A stretch of DNA of 64,000 nt from SHLQ01 sp964451305 (GCA_964451305.1 CAYVHV010000016.1:7048-71047), one strand, 5' to 3'; shown: positions 54,057 through 61,710, numbered from the stretch's first letter. Notes: generated by a model not told the origin, from the sequence alone. Translations and numbers: made by a program.

Positions 54057-54725
54057 TTAGTTTTCCTCCATTAACACACCATGACTCGCAATCCCGATTG
54101 CGATGTACAACGCAGCAAAGCTGAACAAAAGACTCGTCCACGCCCACCCATCGGTGGCGACCGATCCCATCGCGTCACCAAAGGCGCGAGTGGCGGCGAT
54201 CAACACCGGTGCGAGTACTGGCAATAGCAAGATTGGCAAGACGGTCTCCCGTGCACGCTGGGCTCCAAGTAGCGCTCCGTAGAGAGTACCCGCGGCGCCC
54301 ACGCCGAGTACTGCCGCGAGCAGCGAAGTGACAAGAAGTACACCGTCATCGATTCTGGCGTCATAAAAGATGATGACCGCTCCCAAGAGGACGACAGCGA
54401 CGAGCAGTATCTGAGAAATTAGCGCAGCTGCCTTACCGAGGAAGATCGACGACGGTCGCATCCCCGACAGTAGCAACCCCTCACGAGCACCCTCACCGGC
54501 TTCGACGGCGACGGACCGATGAACAGCGAGAACCGAAGCCAACAAGATCGTCACCCAATAGAGCCCGGGAGTGAACGTGGTCAGTGCTGGCCGGTCAGCG
54601 TTGAGCGCGAAGCCGAACAAGATGACGATGAGGATGGCGAATGGGGCGACCTGGTTCAGCGCGATCTTCGATCGCTTCTCGATCCGCAGGTCCTTGCCGG
54701 CAATAAGAAGGACTTCAGCCAACAT
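54057..54725 (-). CDS. ccmB: heme exporter subunit CcmB
   Basis: 222 aa from ATG 54725, the usual length; the open frame to 54887 lies inside ccmA. Six membrane helices (FAILIVILFGFALNA, ILLVAVVLLGAVIIFYD, VTSLLAAVLGVGAAGTLYGAL) and the cytoplasmic motif EAGEGAREGLLLSGMRPSSIFLGKA read in part as REGLLLSGMRPSSIFLGKA. With CcmA it forms an ABC transporter that releases holo-CcmE. Overlaps ccmA by 11 nt. Confidence 0.92.
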   Translation of the reverse strand: MLAEVLLIAGKDLRIEKRSKIALNQVAPFAILIVILFGFALNADRPALTTFTPGLYWVTILLASVLAVHRSVAVEAGEGAREGLLLSGMRPSSIFLGKAAALISQILLVAVVLLGAVIIFYDARIDDGVLLVTSLLAAVLGVGAAGTLYGALLGAQRARETVLPILLLPVLAPVLIAATRAFGDAMGSVATDGWAWTSLLFSFAALYIAIGIASHGVLMEEN

Positions 54726-55413
54726 GATCGGTCCCCGGTATAGCGGCGACTTCGGCACTGTTTCGCTCTGGTCGATCTCGCTCGACGGTGAGCCCTCCAG
54801 TAACGGTGACGAAGCGATCGACGACGGGTTCGACACGGTCGAGTTCATGTGATGCCACAAGCACCGCACCTCCGGCCGCTGCTGCATCGGTGATCAGCGA
54901 ATCCACGATGTCGCGACCATTTTGATCGAGACCTGCATGCGGCTCGTCGAGGAGCCACAACTCTGGGCGGCGAGCCGATGCAACCGCGAGCGCGGTACGG
55001 CGCCTCTGTCCGGCGGAAAGAGCCTTGACGGGTACGTCGTAAAGCCGACCGTCGATTTCCATACGTTCAGCAGCAGCTCGTTCTTGGTTTTCGCCAACTC
55101 CAGCGGCTTTGGCCCAAAACCGAAGGTTTTCGGCCACGGTGAGGTCGTCGTAAAGCATGGACGCATGGCCGACATAGCCAACTCGAGGGCGAACCGAGCG
55201 CCGATCGCGGAACAAGTCGGTACCGAGGATGGTGGCCGTTCCACTCTCGGGTCGCAAAAGACCGGCACAGAGCCGCAAAAGTGTTGATTTTCCGGCGCCG
55301 TTCGCTCCTTGTAAGAGCACGGCTTCGCCTGCGGTTACCGAAAGGGTTGCGCCTGCGAGCGCGGGAAAGCGCCCTAGGAGCACCACGACCTCGCGGAAAT
55401 CAACAACAACCAC
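54715..55413 (-). CDS. ccmA: heme exporter ATPase CcmA
   Basis: 232 aa from GTG 55413. ABC ATPase: Walker A LLQGANGAGKSTLLRLCAGL, signature VKALSAGQRRRTALAVASAR, Walker B LWLLDEPHAGLDQNGRDIV and switch His VASHELDRVE. First gene of the nine-gene ccm operon, with TAGCTT 6 nt before the start as the operon promoter. Confidence 0.93.
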   Translation of the reverse strand: MVVVDFREVVVLLGRFPALAGATLSVTAGEAVLLQGANGAGKSTLLRLCAGLLRPESGTATILGTDLFRDRRSVRPRVGYVGHASMLYDDLTVAENLRFWAKAAGVGENQERAAAERMEIDGRLYDVPVKALSAGQRRRTALAVASARRPELWLLDEPHAGLDQNGRDIVDSLITDAAAAGGAVLVASHELDRVEPVVDRFVTVTGGLTVERDRPERNSAEVAAIPGTDHVG

Positions 55414-55419
55414 GGTACG

Positions 55420-55425
55420 AAGCTA
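55420..55425 (-). promoter_or_regulatory. leaderless -10 box of the ccm operon
   Basis: TAGCTT on the minus strand, 6 nt before the ccmA GTG at 55413. Confidence 0.5.
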
Positions 55426-55538
55426 CCGCCATAGCAATCGGCGGGGCGGTTTCACCCCTCCTGCAACACCTGTTCTTTCCGAATTCTCACACCATGGTTC
55501 ATTAATCCTGAGAAGTAGTCACCGATACTTAGAGCACT

Positions 55539-56729
55539 ATGGTTTCTAAATTTTTCGGCGCGCTCGGGCGGTTCTTCATTACCTCTGGCGTCGTCATCTT
55601 GCTCTTCGTTGGGTATCAGCTCTGGGGAACCGGCATCCAGGAAGCCTCCGCTCAAAGCGATCTCGGTTCAGATTTCGATGAACTCCTCGAAACGATCGAC
55701 CTCCCGCTCGAGGTTCCCGAGACGACCACCACAACGACCGAAGCTCCGGCCGCAGCCGAGATCACGACGACAACAACGACGACAATCCCTGAAGCTGGGG
55801 GTGCCCTCGAAGTTCTCGACGATGCAGAACTTGCCGACAAGTTGTTCCGGGAAGGCGGCGAGGCCGTCGCCCAAATCCAAATTCCTCAGATCGACGTCGA
55901 CAAATACGTCGTCCAAGGCGTCCAGGTCGAAGATCTGAGAAACGGCCCCGGCCACTATCGGGCCACGGTCTTTCCGGGCCAAGAGGGCAACTCGGGAATT
56001 GCCGGACACCGTACGACGTACGGCGCGCCGTTCAATCGAATCGATGAGCTGCTCCCAGGAGACGAATTCACCGTCACCACGGTTCAGGGCGTACATACCT
56101 ATCGAGTGATGTCCGCTGCCGAGGCCTACTCTCCTGAGAAACGTGGCGACCTCGGACCGGACTTTGTCCTTCCTGAAAACGCCGATGAGGTCGGGCACAT
56201 CATCGTCCCACCCGCTGCGACGTGGGTTCTCGGCGAGTTCGGCGATAACCGCATCACGTTGACCGCATGTCATCCAAAGTTCTCTGCTGCGCTTCGAATC
56301 ATCGTCGCAGCTGAGCTCGTGAGCGCACCCGTCGGAAGTGTGGCGGCACCAGCGAACTACGCAACCACCGACGGAGAGCTCGTCTCTGAAGACCTTTCCG
56401 CCGAAGAGCTCGCTCAAGAAACCGGCGATGGCCTCGACCAGGAAGCGATCGACGAACTCGAAGCTGCTGGCCCAATCACCGATACACCTCCGCCACCGAG
56501 CAACGCATTTGCTGACGAGGTCAGCCTCGACGAAGGCCTCGATGGCGATCAGGACGCCCTGCAACCGGCGATTCTGTTCGGCCTTATCGCCGTTGGGTTG
56601 TACTTCGGCTTCAAGGAGCTCGCACGACGCTGGAAGCCGTGGCCAGCGCTGATTCTCGGCATCGCTCCGGTCTTGTTCTTCATGGCTCTGGCCTTTGAGA
56701 AGGTCGACCGATACCTCCCCGCCGGCTGA
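55539..56729 (+). CDS. sortase, class E-like, with extra C-terminal membrane domain
   Basis: 396 aa. N-terminal membrane helix (ITSGVVILLFVGYQLWG), a Thr/Glu linker (VPETTTTTTEAP), then a sortase domain with catalytic H157 (GIAGHRTTYGAPF), C244 (ITLTACHPKFSA) and R253 (ALRIIV). The TLTACHPKFSA form is typical of class E sortases. After residue 265 comes an acidic Ala-rich linker and two further membrane helices (AILFGLIAVGLYFGF; LILGIAPVLFFMALAF), not usual for sortases. No LPxTG substrate is encoded nearby. Confidence 0.87.
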   Translation: MVSKFFGALGRFFITSGVVILLFVGYQLWGTGIQEASAQSDLGSDFDELLETIDLPLEVPETTTTTTEAPAAAEITTTTTTTIPEAGGALEVLDDAELADKLFREGGEAVAQIQIPQIDVDKYVVQGVQVEDLRNGPGHYRATVFPGQEGNSGIAGHRTTYGAPFNRIDELLPGDEFTVTTVQGVHTYRVMSAAEAYSPEKRGDLGPDFVLPENADEVGHIIVPPAATWVLGEFGDNRITLTACHPKFSAALRIIVAAELVSAPVGSVAAPANYATTDGELVSEDLSAEELAQETGDGLDQEAIDELEAAGPITDTPPPPSNAFADEVSLDEGLDGDQDALQPAILFGLIAVGLYFGFKELARRWKPWPALILGIAPVLFFMALAFEKVDRYLPAG

Positions 56730-56777
56730 TCATCGCAATATCTCTCCACTTGACTATTAATCGACGTGAGAGGTCGG

Positions 56778-56783
56778 TAGCGT
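56778..56783 (+). promoter_or_regulatory. leaderless -10 box of septum-formation lipoprotein gene
   Basis: TAGCGT, 6 nt before the GTG at 56790. Confidence 0.5.
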
Positions 56784-56789
56784 GTCGCC

Positions 56790-57374
56790 GTGGCACGGCT
56801 TTGGGTAGGCATGGTTCTCAGCATCGCGCTCATCGCTGGAGCATGTTCCTCGGGTGATGCCATCGTTGGTGACGATGATGGAGGCCTCTCCACTGAGACC
56901 GAACCACGAAACGACGGGACCGGTGACGATGAAGTCTTGACCGACACCGAGAGCAATCTCGCGCGGGTTCCTGGCGCTCCGCTCAACCGCTTTGATCTCG
57001 AGATCGGCCAGTGTTTCAACGAGGGCAGCTGGTACGACGAGAACCTCGATAGGCGCGTCGACCTCACGGCGACCGTCGACTGCGATGCAGAGCACCAGAG
57101 CGAGGTGTATCACGAGGCGGACTTCCCGGCCCCCAACGGCGCACCGTTCCCGGGCGAAGACAAGATGACCGAATGGAGCACCCAGCTTTGTTACGACGCC
57201 TTTAGCGAGTTCGTCGACACCGAGTACGAAGTATCGCTCTACGAGATTGGCTTTGTGCAGCCCACCCAGGACACCTTCGAACATCCGGTAGGGCGCCATC
57301 GCCGGGTCTTTTGTTATGTCTTCGATGCTGGCGGCGACTGGCTATCGGGCACGGCTGAAGGCGCTGGCTTGTAG
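56790..57374 (+). CDS. septum-formation-domain lipoprotein
   Basis: 194 aa from GTG 56790. Signal peptide with lipobox IAGAC (Cys about 19), an acidic linker, then a domain resembling the actinobacterial Septum_form family: FDLEIGQCFNEGSW, VDCDAEHQSEVYHEADFPAP, WSTQLCYDAFSEFV, YEIGFVQPTQDTFEHP, RRVFCYVFDAGGDWL. Four cysteines in the domain probably form disulfides. The family is often linked to the cell envelope or septation without a defined activity. Confidence 0.75.
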   Translation: MARLWVGMVLSIALIAGACSSGDAIVGDDDGGLSTETEPRNDGTGDDEVLTDTESNLARVPGAPLNRFDLEIGQCFNEGSWYDENLDRRVDLTATVDCDAEHQSEVYHEADFPAPNGAPFPGEDKMTEWSTQLCYDAFSEFVDTEYEVSLYEIGFVQPTQDTFEHPVGRHRRVFCYVFDAGGDWLSGTAEGAGL

Positions 57375-57402
57375 CTCGCCTGCCATTACCCGTGTGACCC
57401 CT

Positions 57403-57421
57403 TTCGCGCGTTTCGCGCGAA
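57403..57421 (+). terminator. hairpin after septum-formation gene
   Basis: TTCGCGCG (57403-57410) and CGCGCGAA (57414-57421) form a perfect 8-bp stem with a TTT loop. No T-run follows. Confidence 0.45.
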
Positions 57422-57448
57422 TACCCCCACCTACCGCGCGAGATTTAC

Positions 57449-57454
57449 TAGATT
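57449..57454 (+). promoter_or_regulatory. leaderless -10 box of DUF5317 gene
   Basis: TAGATT, 7 nt before the GTG at 57462; the clearest such box in the window. Confidence 0.6.
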
Positions 57455-57461
57455 CTCTCCC

Positions 57462-58796
57462 GTGCTAGTGACTCTCTTCGCCATCGCAATCGGATCTCTA
57501 ATCGGCCGCGCCCGCGGCGGTCGATGGTCGGGGGTGAGCAGCGCCGAGCTTCGGTCGACGCCTCTCCTCATCATCGCTATCGCCACCGTGTTGGTGCAAG
57601 CGGTCCTCAATCCGGTGCTTCCCGTTCTGTGGTCACTGGTGAGCGTGATTACGCTAATTGGCTTCGGGTTCCGAAATCGGCATCTGGCAGGGATGTCGCT
57701 GATCATCATCGGTGCCTTCTTGAATCTCTTCCCACTCCTTGCGAACTGGGCCACCCCGGTCTCAGAACTCGCTCTGACCTCGGTTGGAGACCTCAACCCG
57801 TTTGGCGACGCCAACATCAGCGGAGCACGCGAGTCATCTGCGGAAGCGACACGCCTCAGATTCCTCGGCGACGCAATCCCGGTTCCAGTCTTTGGCAGCG
57901 TCGTGTCGATTGGGGACCTGATCGCTCTCGTTGGACTCGCGGACATCTTCACGAACCTGTTTCTCCGCGCACGGTCACAAGATCTCAGTCTTTCCCAAGC
58001 AGGGGTGTCCTTCGAGACTCCGCAACACAGCGCCGAGCCAGTCTCGATCCTCTCACCGCTCGAGACCGGAATTCGCAGGTCGTCAGACAGCGAACGCCGT
58101 CGCCCAAAGCGGAACAAGGCTGCTCCCGTCTCGCACTCGCCAGCTCACGCAGCACCGTCGCTGACTCCAGACCTGATGAAAGACTCCTCAGAGCATGTTC
58201 CAGCTCATGCGATTATCCCGCCGGAACTAACCGAGCCAGACGTTCCGCCAGCACCGACGGGACGGCCGGTCTCGACCGAGCCTGACTTCCCTATCGTCAT
58301 CGACCTCAGCGAAGACGGCGCTCCCGCACACGCAGCACCCGGCGGCATTATCGAAACGGCGGCTACCACCCCATCACACGCCCTGGTGACGACTCCAGAC
58401 GATGAGACCGACACACCCGACGCACAGTCCATCGACGAGACGGAGAGCAACGCGGCGACCGACACCGCAAACGAACCGTCCGCTGATCCGGCTGCAGATC
58501 CAATCGCAGCTGCCGGCATCCACGCGGTTCCGGTAACCCCAACCGTCGACGAAGCGCCGGTTCCAGAACCAGTTCCCGAACTGATCGACCTGACCGACCC
58601 GAACGACCCACGGCCGATCATCGATCTCACAAAGTCACCAACCGACGAGCAGATGACCGAGTTCCTGCGGCGCCGGAAGGCCGCCGATCGCGAGCATGCC
58701 CGCGTTTCTGTCCGACCTCCGGGCCAGCGTCGTGGCCGAGCTCCTGTGAAGATCCGGACAGATAACACCGACGGAGTTGTCGAAACCACCCGCTAA
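57462..58796 (+). CDS. DUF5317 membrane protein with long disordered tail
   Basis: 444 aa from GTG 57462. Residues 1-175 have four to five membrane helices and match DUF5317 (LIGRARGGRWSGV, LNLFPLLANWATPVSELAL, FLGDAIPVPVFGSVVSIGDLIALVGLADI read in parts: FLGDAIPVPVFGSVVSIGD). Residues 185-444 are Pro/Ala/Asp/Glu-rich, with repeated PAHA/SHA elements (SPAHAAPS, VPAHAIIP, APAHAAPG, PSHALVT) and paired VIDLS/LIDLT/IIDLT motifs, ending in a basic segment. The family role is unknown; the tail may bind partners. Confidence 0.7.
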   Translation: MLVTLFAIAIGSLIGRARGGRWSGVSSAELRSTPLLIIAIATVLVQAVLNPVLPVLWSLVSVITLIGFGFRNRHLAGMSLIIIGAFLNLFPLLANWATPVSELALTSVGDLNPFGDANISGARESSAEATRLRFLGDAIPVPVFGSVVSIGDLIALVGLADIFTNLFLRARSQDLSLSQAGVSFETPQHSAEPVSILSPLETGIRRSSDSERRRPKRNKAAPVSHSPAHAAPSLTPDLMKDSSEHVPAHAIIPPELTEPDVPPAPTGRPVSTEPDFPIVIDLSEDGAPAHAAPGGIIETAATTPSHALVTTPDDETDTPDAQSIDETESNAATDTANEPSADPAADPIAAAGIHAVPVTPTVDEAPVPEPVPELIDLTDPNDPRPIIDLTKSPTDEQMTEFLRRRKAADREHARVSVRPPGQRRGRAPVKIRTDNTDGVVETTR

Positions 58797-58813
58797 CGCG
58801 GCAGGCTAGGAGG

Positions 58814-59095
58814 GTGCAGTCCAAAGAGACCGACCCGATCCTGATACGCCGTGAAGAGATCCGCAAGAAGGCGAACCTCGCTCAGCGGGTGGGATACAGC
58901 GCATTCGGTCTTGCGATGGTGGGCTTCTTCGTCGGATTGTTCACTTCCTTCTCGTCCGGGCTTGCCGGATTCGTGATTGCCATGCTGATATTTGGCAGCA
59001 TCGTCCTCGCCATCGCAATCCAAGTTGGGTACGCGATTCGCGGCGCAGAACGACACGAGGAAGACTCAATCGCCATGCGGCGAAGAAGAAAATGA
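58814..59095 (+). CDS. small two-helix membrane protein, unknown
   Basis: 93 aa from GTG 58814, 17 nt after the DUF5317 gene. A charged N-terminus (KETDPILIRREEIRKKA) is followed by two membrane helices (YSAFGLAMVGFFVGLF; GFVIAMLIFGSIVLAIAI) and a basic C-terminus (MRRRRK). Not assigned to a family. Probably cotranscribed with the DUF5317 gene and the TetR regulator. Confidence 0.6.
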   Translation: MQSKETDPILIRREEIRKKANLAQRVGYSAFGLAMVGFFVGLFTSFSSGLAGFVIAMLIFGSIVLAIAIQVGYAIRGAERHEEDSIAMRRRRK

Positions 59096-59119
59096 CTCAG
59101 AACACTCCTGGCGGACATC

Positions 59120-59710
59120 ATGGTTGAGAGCGGCGTCCGCCTTGGCGCAGCAGAACGTCGCGAGCAACTTCTCGTCGCGGCTCAGCAGACCTTCGGATCA
59201 CACGGTTTCACTGCCACGTCGATGAATGACATCGCGGTCGCGGCCAACGTGACAAAGCCGGTGCTGTACCAACACTTCGATTCGAAGCACGAGCTGTTTC
59301 TCGAAGTACTCGCATCGACTGCGAGCCAGCTCAACGAGGCAATCACCGCAGTGCTCTCTCATGCGTCGACGGGCCGAGAAAAAGTGGAGCAGGGCATTGC
59401 GGTATATGTCTCGTTCTTTGACGAGTTTCCAGAGAACTACCGGGTGCTCTACGGCGAGGGCGTTCGCAGCGAACCAGCCTTTGCGCTCGAACTTCGTTCG
59501 ATTCAAAACACGATCACCCAATTGATCGCTGAGCACATCGATATCGACGAGCTCGACCACGACCTTAGACGCCTGGCTGCCGAAGCAGTGTCGGGCGCAC
59601 TCGAGGCTGCCGTGGGCCGTTGGCTCGATGAAGGCCAACCTCAAACGGTCGAGCACGTGTCTACCCTGCTCGCGTCCCTTACGTGGCGGGGCCTTCGCGG
59701 CACAGCGTAG
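59120..59710 (+). CDS. TetR/AcrR family transcriptional regulator
   Basis: 196 aa. N-terminal helix-turn-helix: AAERREQLLVAAQQTFGSHG, TSMNDIAVAANVTKPVLYQHF, the classic TetR pattern; a ligand-binding C-terminal domain follows. The effector and targets are unknown; the gene just before the assembly gap or its upstream membrane genes are candidates. It ends 19 nt before the N-run, where GGCACAGCGTAG of its terminus is repeated. Confidence 0.88.
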   Translation: MVESGVRLGAAERREQLLVAAQQTFGSHGFTATSMNDIAVAANVTKPVLYQHFDSKHELFLEVLASTASQLNEAITAVLSHASTGREKVEQGIAVYVSFFDEFPENYRVLYGEGVRSEPAFALELRSIQNTITQLIAEHIDIDELDHDLRRLAAEAVSGALEAAVGRWLDEGQPQTVEHVSTLLASLTWRGLRGTA

Positions 59711-59729
59711 CTGGGACGGCACAGCGTAG

Positions 59730-59829
59730 NNNNNNNNNNNNNNNNNNNNNNNNNNNNNNNNNNNNNNNNNNNNNNNNNNNNNNNNNNNNNNNNNNNNNNN
59801 NNNNNNNNNNNNNNNNNNNNNNNNNNNNN
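59730..59829. other. assembly gap (100 N)
   Basis: Exactly 100 N, the usual length of a scaffold gap of unknown size. The 12 bases GGCACAGCGTAG occur at 59699-59710 and again at 59718-59729 directly against the gap, hinting that a repeat or a mis-join caused the break. Gene order across this point is not proved. Confidence 0.98.
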
Positions 59830-59834
59830 TGGAC

Positions 59835-59840
59835 TACCCT
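59835..59840 (+). promoter_or_regulatory. leaderless -10 box of the selenoprotein gene
   Basis: TACCCT, 6 nt before the ATG at 59847, matching the leaderless pattern of other genes in this window. It supports translation from this ATG through the in-frame TGA. Confidence 0.5.
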
Positions 59841-59846
59841 GCCCAC

Positions 59847-60116
59847 ATGGCAAACCACAAGATCAGCATCGAGTATTGCGTTAGTTGAGACTATTCGAGC
59901 CACGCCGTGAGCGCGACCGAAGACCTCCTCAAGACCTACCAACACATCATCTCTGAGACCAGCATCATTCATGGAGCAAAGGGCCTCTTCGATGTCATCG
60001 TCGACGGTGAGATGTTGTATTCGAAAGCCGAGACTGGCCGTCACGCCGAATCAGGCGAGGTTCTCGCACTGTTTCGCGAGGCCTATGGCGAAGGCGTTGC
60101 CGAATACGGCACCTGA
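59847..60116 (+). CDS. SelW/Rdx family selenoprotein (in-frame TGA = Sec14)
   Basis: 89 residues if TGA 59886-59888 is read as selenocysteine. The N-terminus is MANHKISIEYCVSU, so the redox motif is C11-V-S-U14 (CxxU), placed after the first beta strand as in the thioredoxin-like SelT/SelW/SelH (Rdx) family. The remainder also fits: helix (SATEDLLKTYQHII), strand (SIIHGAKGLFDVIVDGEML, the G-x-FDVxVDGE element), and C-terminal SGEVLALFREAYGEGV. Conventional calling starts at GTG 59907 and loses the active site. No Sec-insertion genes are in the window and a SECIS is only weakly visible, so use of Sec is inference; a disrupted gene is the alternative. Rdx proteins act in thiol redox control. 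Confidence 0.8.
59894..59921 (+). promoter_or_regulatory. possible bacterial SECIS hairpin
   Basis: Downstream of the TGA, TTCG (59894-59897) can pair with CGAA (59918-59921) and CGC (59903-59905) with GCG (59911-59913) around loop CGTGA. Position is as expected for a bacterial SECIS but pairing is weak and was judged by eye. Confidence 0.25.
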
Positions 60117-60194
60117 GAAGCACTAGCCGAACAGCCCCGTCAGAAGCTCGTATTTCACACACTGTTTGGTCCGTTTGCTGAAACTGTCGAGAAG

Positions 60195-60200
60195 TACAAT
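60195..60200 (+). promoter_or_regulatory. leaderless -10 box of amidohydrolase gene
   Basis: TACAAT, 7 nt before the GTG at 60208. It favours this start over the in-frame TTG at 60166. Confidence 0.5.
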
Positions 60201-60207
60201 CAGCGAC

Positions 60208-61710
60208 GTGTCCGCAACCACATTGCTCCTCGGAGTACGCCTCATCGACCCACGAGCCGAGACCGACATGGTGGCCGATGTCTGCGTCGCGGACGGGATC
60301 GTCGCCAAGATCGGGCGTCCGGGCGAGGCACGATCCTGGCCTGAACACCCCAGCAACGGCGCGACCGATTCGAATGTGATCTCACAAGAGGGTCATGCTG
60401 ACGAGGTCCTACTCACACCTGGCCTGGTCGATATCCACACCCACATCTTTGGAAGCGCAGGCGTCGCCCGCGTGGACGAAATCGGAACCGAGGTTGGCGT
60501 CCCGATCATCGTCGACGCTGGAGGTGCGGGCGCAGCAACCATCGATGACTTTGCTGCAATGCGTATGCCCGCAGCAAAGACTCGGGTCAAAATGATGTTG
60601 TCGATCGAAGCCGGAGGCATCACCGACTTTCACCGAGGGCACAACACCACACGCTCTGCGTCGGCAATGATCACAAGCTCCATGGATACGTTCCTCAGCG
60701 CTGTGGAACGACATCGGGACAACGTCGTTGGACTGAAGGTTTGGGCCTCAGCGGCCGCCGGCCAACGATGGATTGAGCATGCGGTGAACCTCAGCGAGAT
60801 CTCCGAGTTGCCGATGTTCGTCCATGTGGGAGAGCTCGACGATCCTGATGCGGTGAGTATCTCCGGAGACGTGCTCGATCATCTCCAAGGTGGCGACATC
60901 GTCACCCACTGCTTCACCGGCCTACCCGGGGCGCTCATCGACTCAGCAGGGAACATTCTTCCCGAGGTCACCGCCGCACGCGATCGCGGGGTCTTGTTCG
61001 ACGTCGCCCCGGGCGAGGTGAACCTGTCATTCGATCGAGCCGAAGCTGCGATGGCTCAGGGCTGGCTTCCTGACACGATTTCATCGGACGTCCACCGTTG
61101 GGCTCGACGGCGAATCTCCACGATGTCGCTCCCCTATGTCCTAAACATGTTTCTCGCCCTCGGATTGAGCCTGAACCGAGCAATCCAATGCGCGAGCACC
61201 AACCCAGCACAAGCCATCGGTATCGAGACTGGAGAACCGCGAATTGGTTCCCCTGCCACGCTTTCTGTGATGCGGCGAGTGACCGGCCCGGTCATCGTTT
61301 CTGATGGAACGCGATCGATCCGTGGGACCGAATCGCTCGTACCCGTCGGCTGCTTTGTCGACGGAGAGTGGATTGAAGCCGCAGCCGGTGATAGGGCCGG
61401 AACGGCCTCTCCAGCACATAGCCCCGCGTCACGCACCTTCCTCACCTCACTCACCGAGGAGCTCGAGCACTACCGAAGCCATGACACCGATTGGGAAGGC
61501 GCAGAGCTACACCGACTCGTCCACCGGGCACGAGTGCAGAGCGAGCTCAGCGTGACCGCCGCAATGGAGACCCTTTACGCCGGCCTTTCTCCCGAGGACA
61601 CCACGCTGGCAGCCGGTTGGCTTCTCGAAGCCCTCGGCCCCGACGGGTCCTTCGAGCACATCGCCGATCTTCGAGACGAGACTCTTCCAAAGGTCATCTC
61701 GCAGTCCTAG
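60208..61710 (+). CDS. metal-dependent amidohydrolase/deacetylase with extra C-terminal domain
   Basis: 500 aa from GTG 60208. Amidohydrolase-superfamily barrel of the EF_0837-like/dihydroorotase branch: LTPGLVDIHTHIFG (H77, H79), carboxylated-lysine candidate K177 in VVGLKVWAS, metal His H206 (MFVHVGEL) and H234 (IVTHCFTG), and catalytic D294 (TISSDVHRW). The beta-sandwich halves lie at both ends (LLLGVRLIDPRAE; GSPATLSVMRRV). About 90 residues after position 410 form a helical domain not in typical members. Substrate unknown, probably an N-acyl amine or cyclic amide. Follows the selenoprotein by 91 nt. Confidence 0.82.
   Translation: MSATTLLLGVRLIDPRAETDMVADVCVADGIVAKIGRPGEARSWPEHPSNGATDSNVISQEGHADEVLLTPGLVDIHTHIFGSAGVARVDEIGTEVGVPIIVDAGGAGAATIDDFAAMRMPAAKTRVKMMLSIEAGGITDFHRGHNTTRSASAMITSSMDTFLSAVERHRDNVVGLKVWASAAAGQRWIEHAVNLSEISELPMFVHVGELDDPDAVSISGDVLDHLQGGDIVTHCFTGLPGALIDSAGNILPEVTAARDRGVLFDVAPGEVNLSFDRAEAAMAQGWLPDTISSDVHRWARRRISTMSLPYVLNMFLALGLSLNRAIQCASTNPAQAIGIETGEPRIGSPATLSVMRRVTGPVIVSDGTRSIRGTESLVPVGCFVDGEWIEAAAGDRAGTASPAHSPASRTFLTSLTEELEHYRSHDTDWEGAELHRLVHRARVQSELSVTAAMETLYAGLSPEDTTLAAGWLLEALGPDGSFEHIADLRDETLPKVISQS

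Noticed and set aside
59907..60116. Stand-alone 69-residue protein from GTG 59907
   Set aside because: It would lack the first strand and active site of the Rdx fold; the upstream ATG with a -10 box and the CxxU register explain the region better.
60166..60207. TTG 60166 as start of the amidohydrolase
   Set aside because: The extra 14 residues precede the normal start of the fold, and a TACAAT box 7 nt before GTG 60208 argues for the shorter form.
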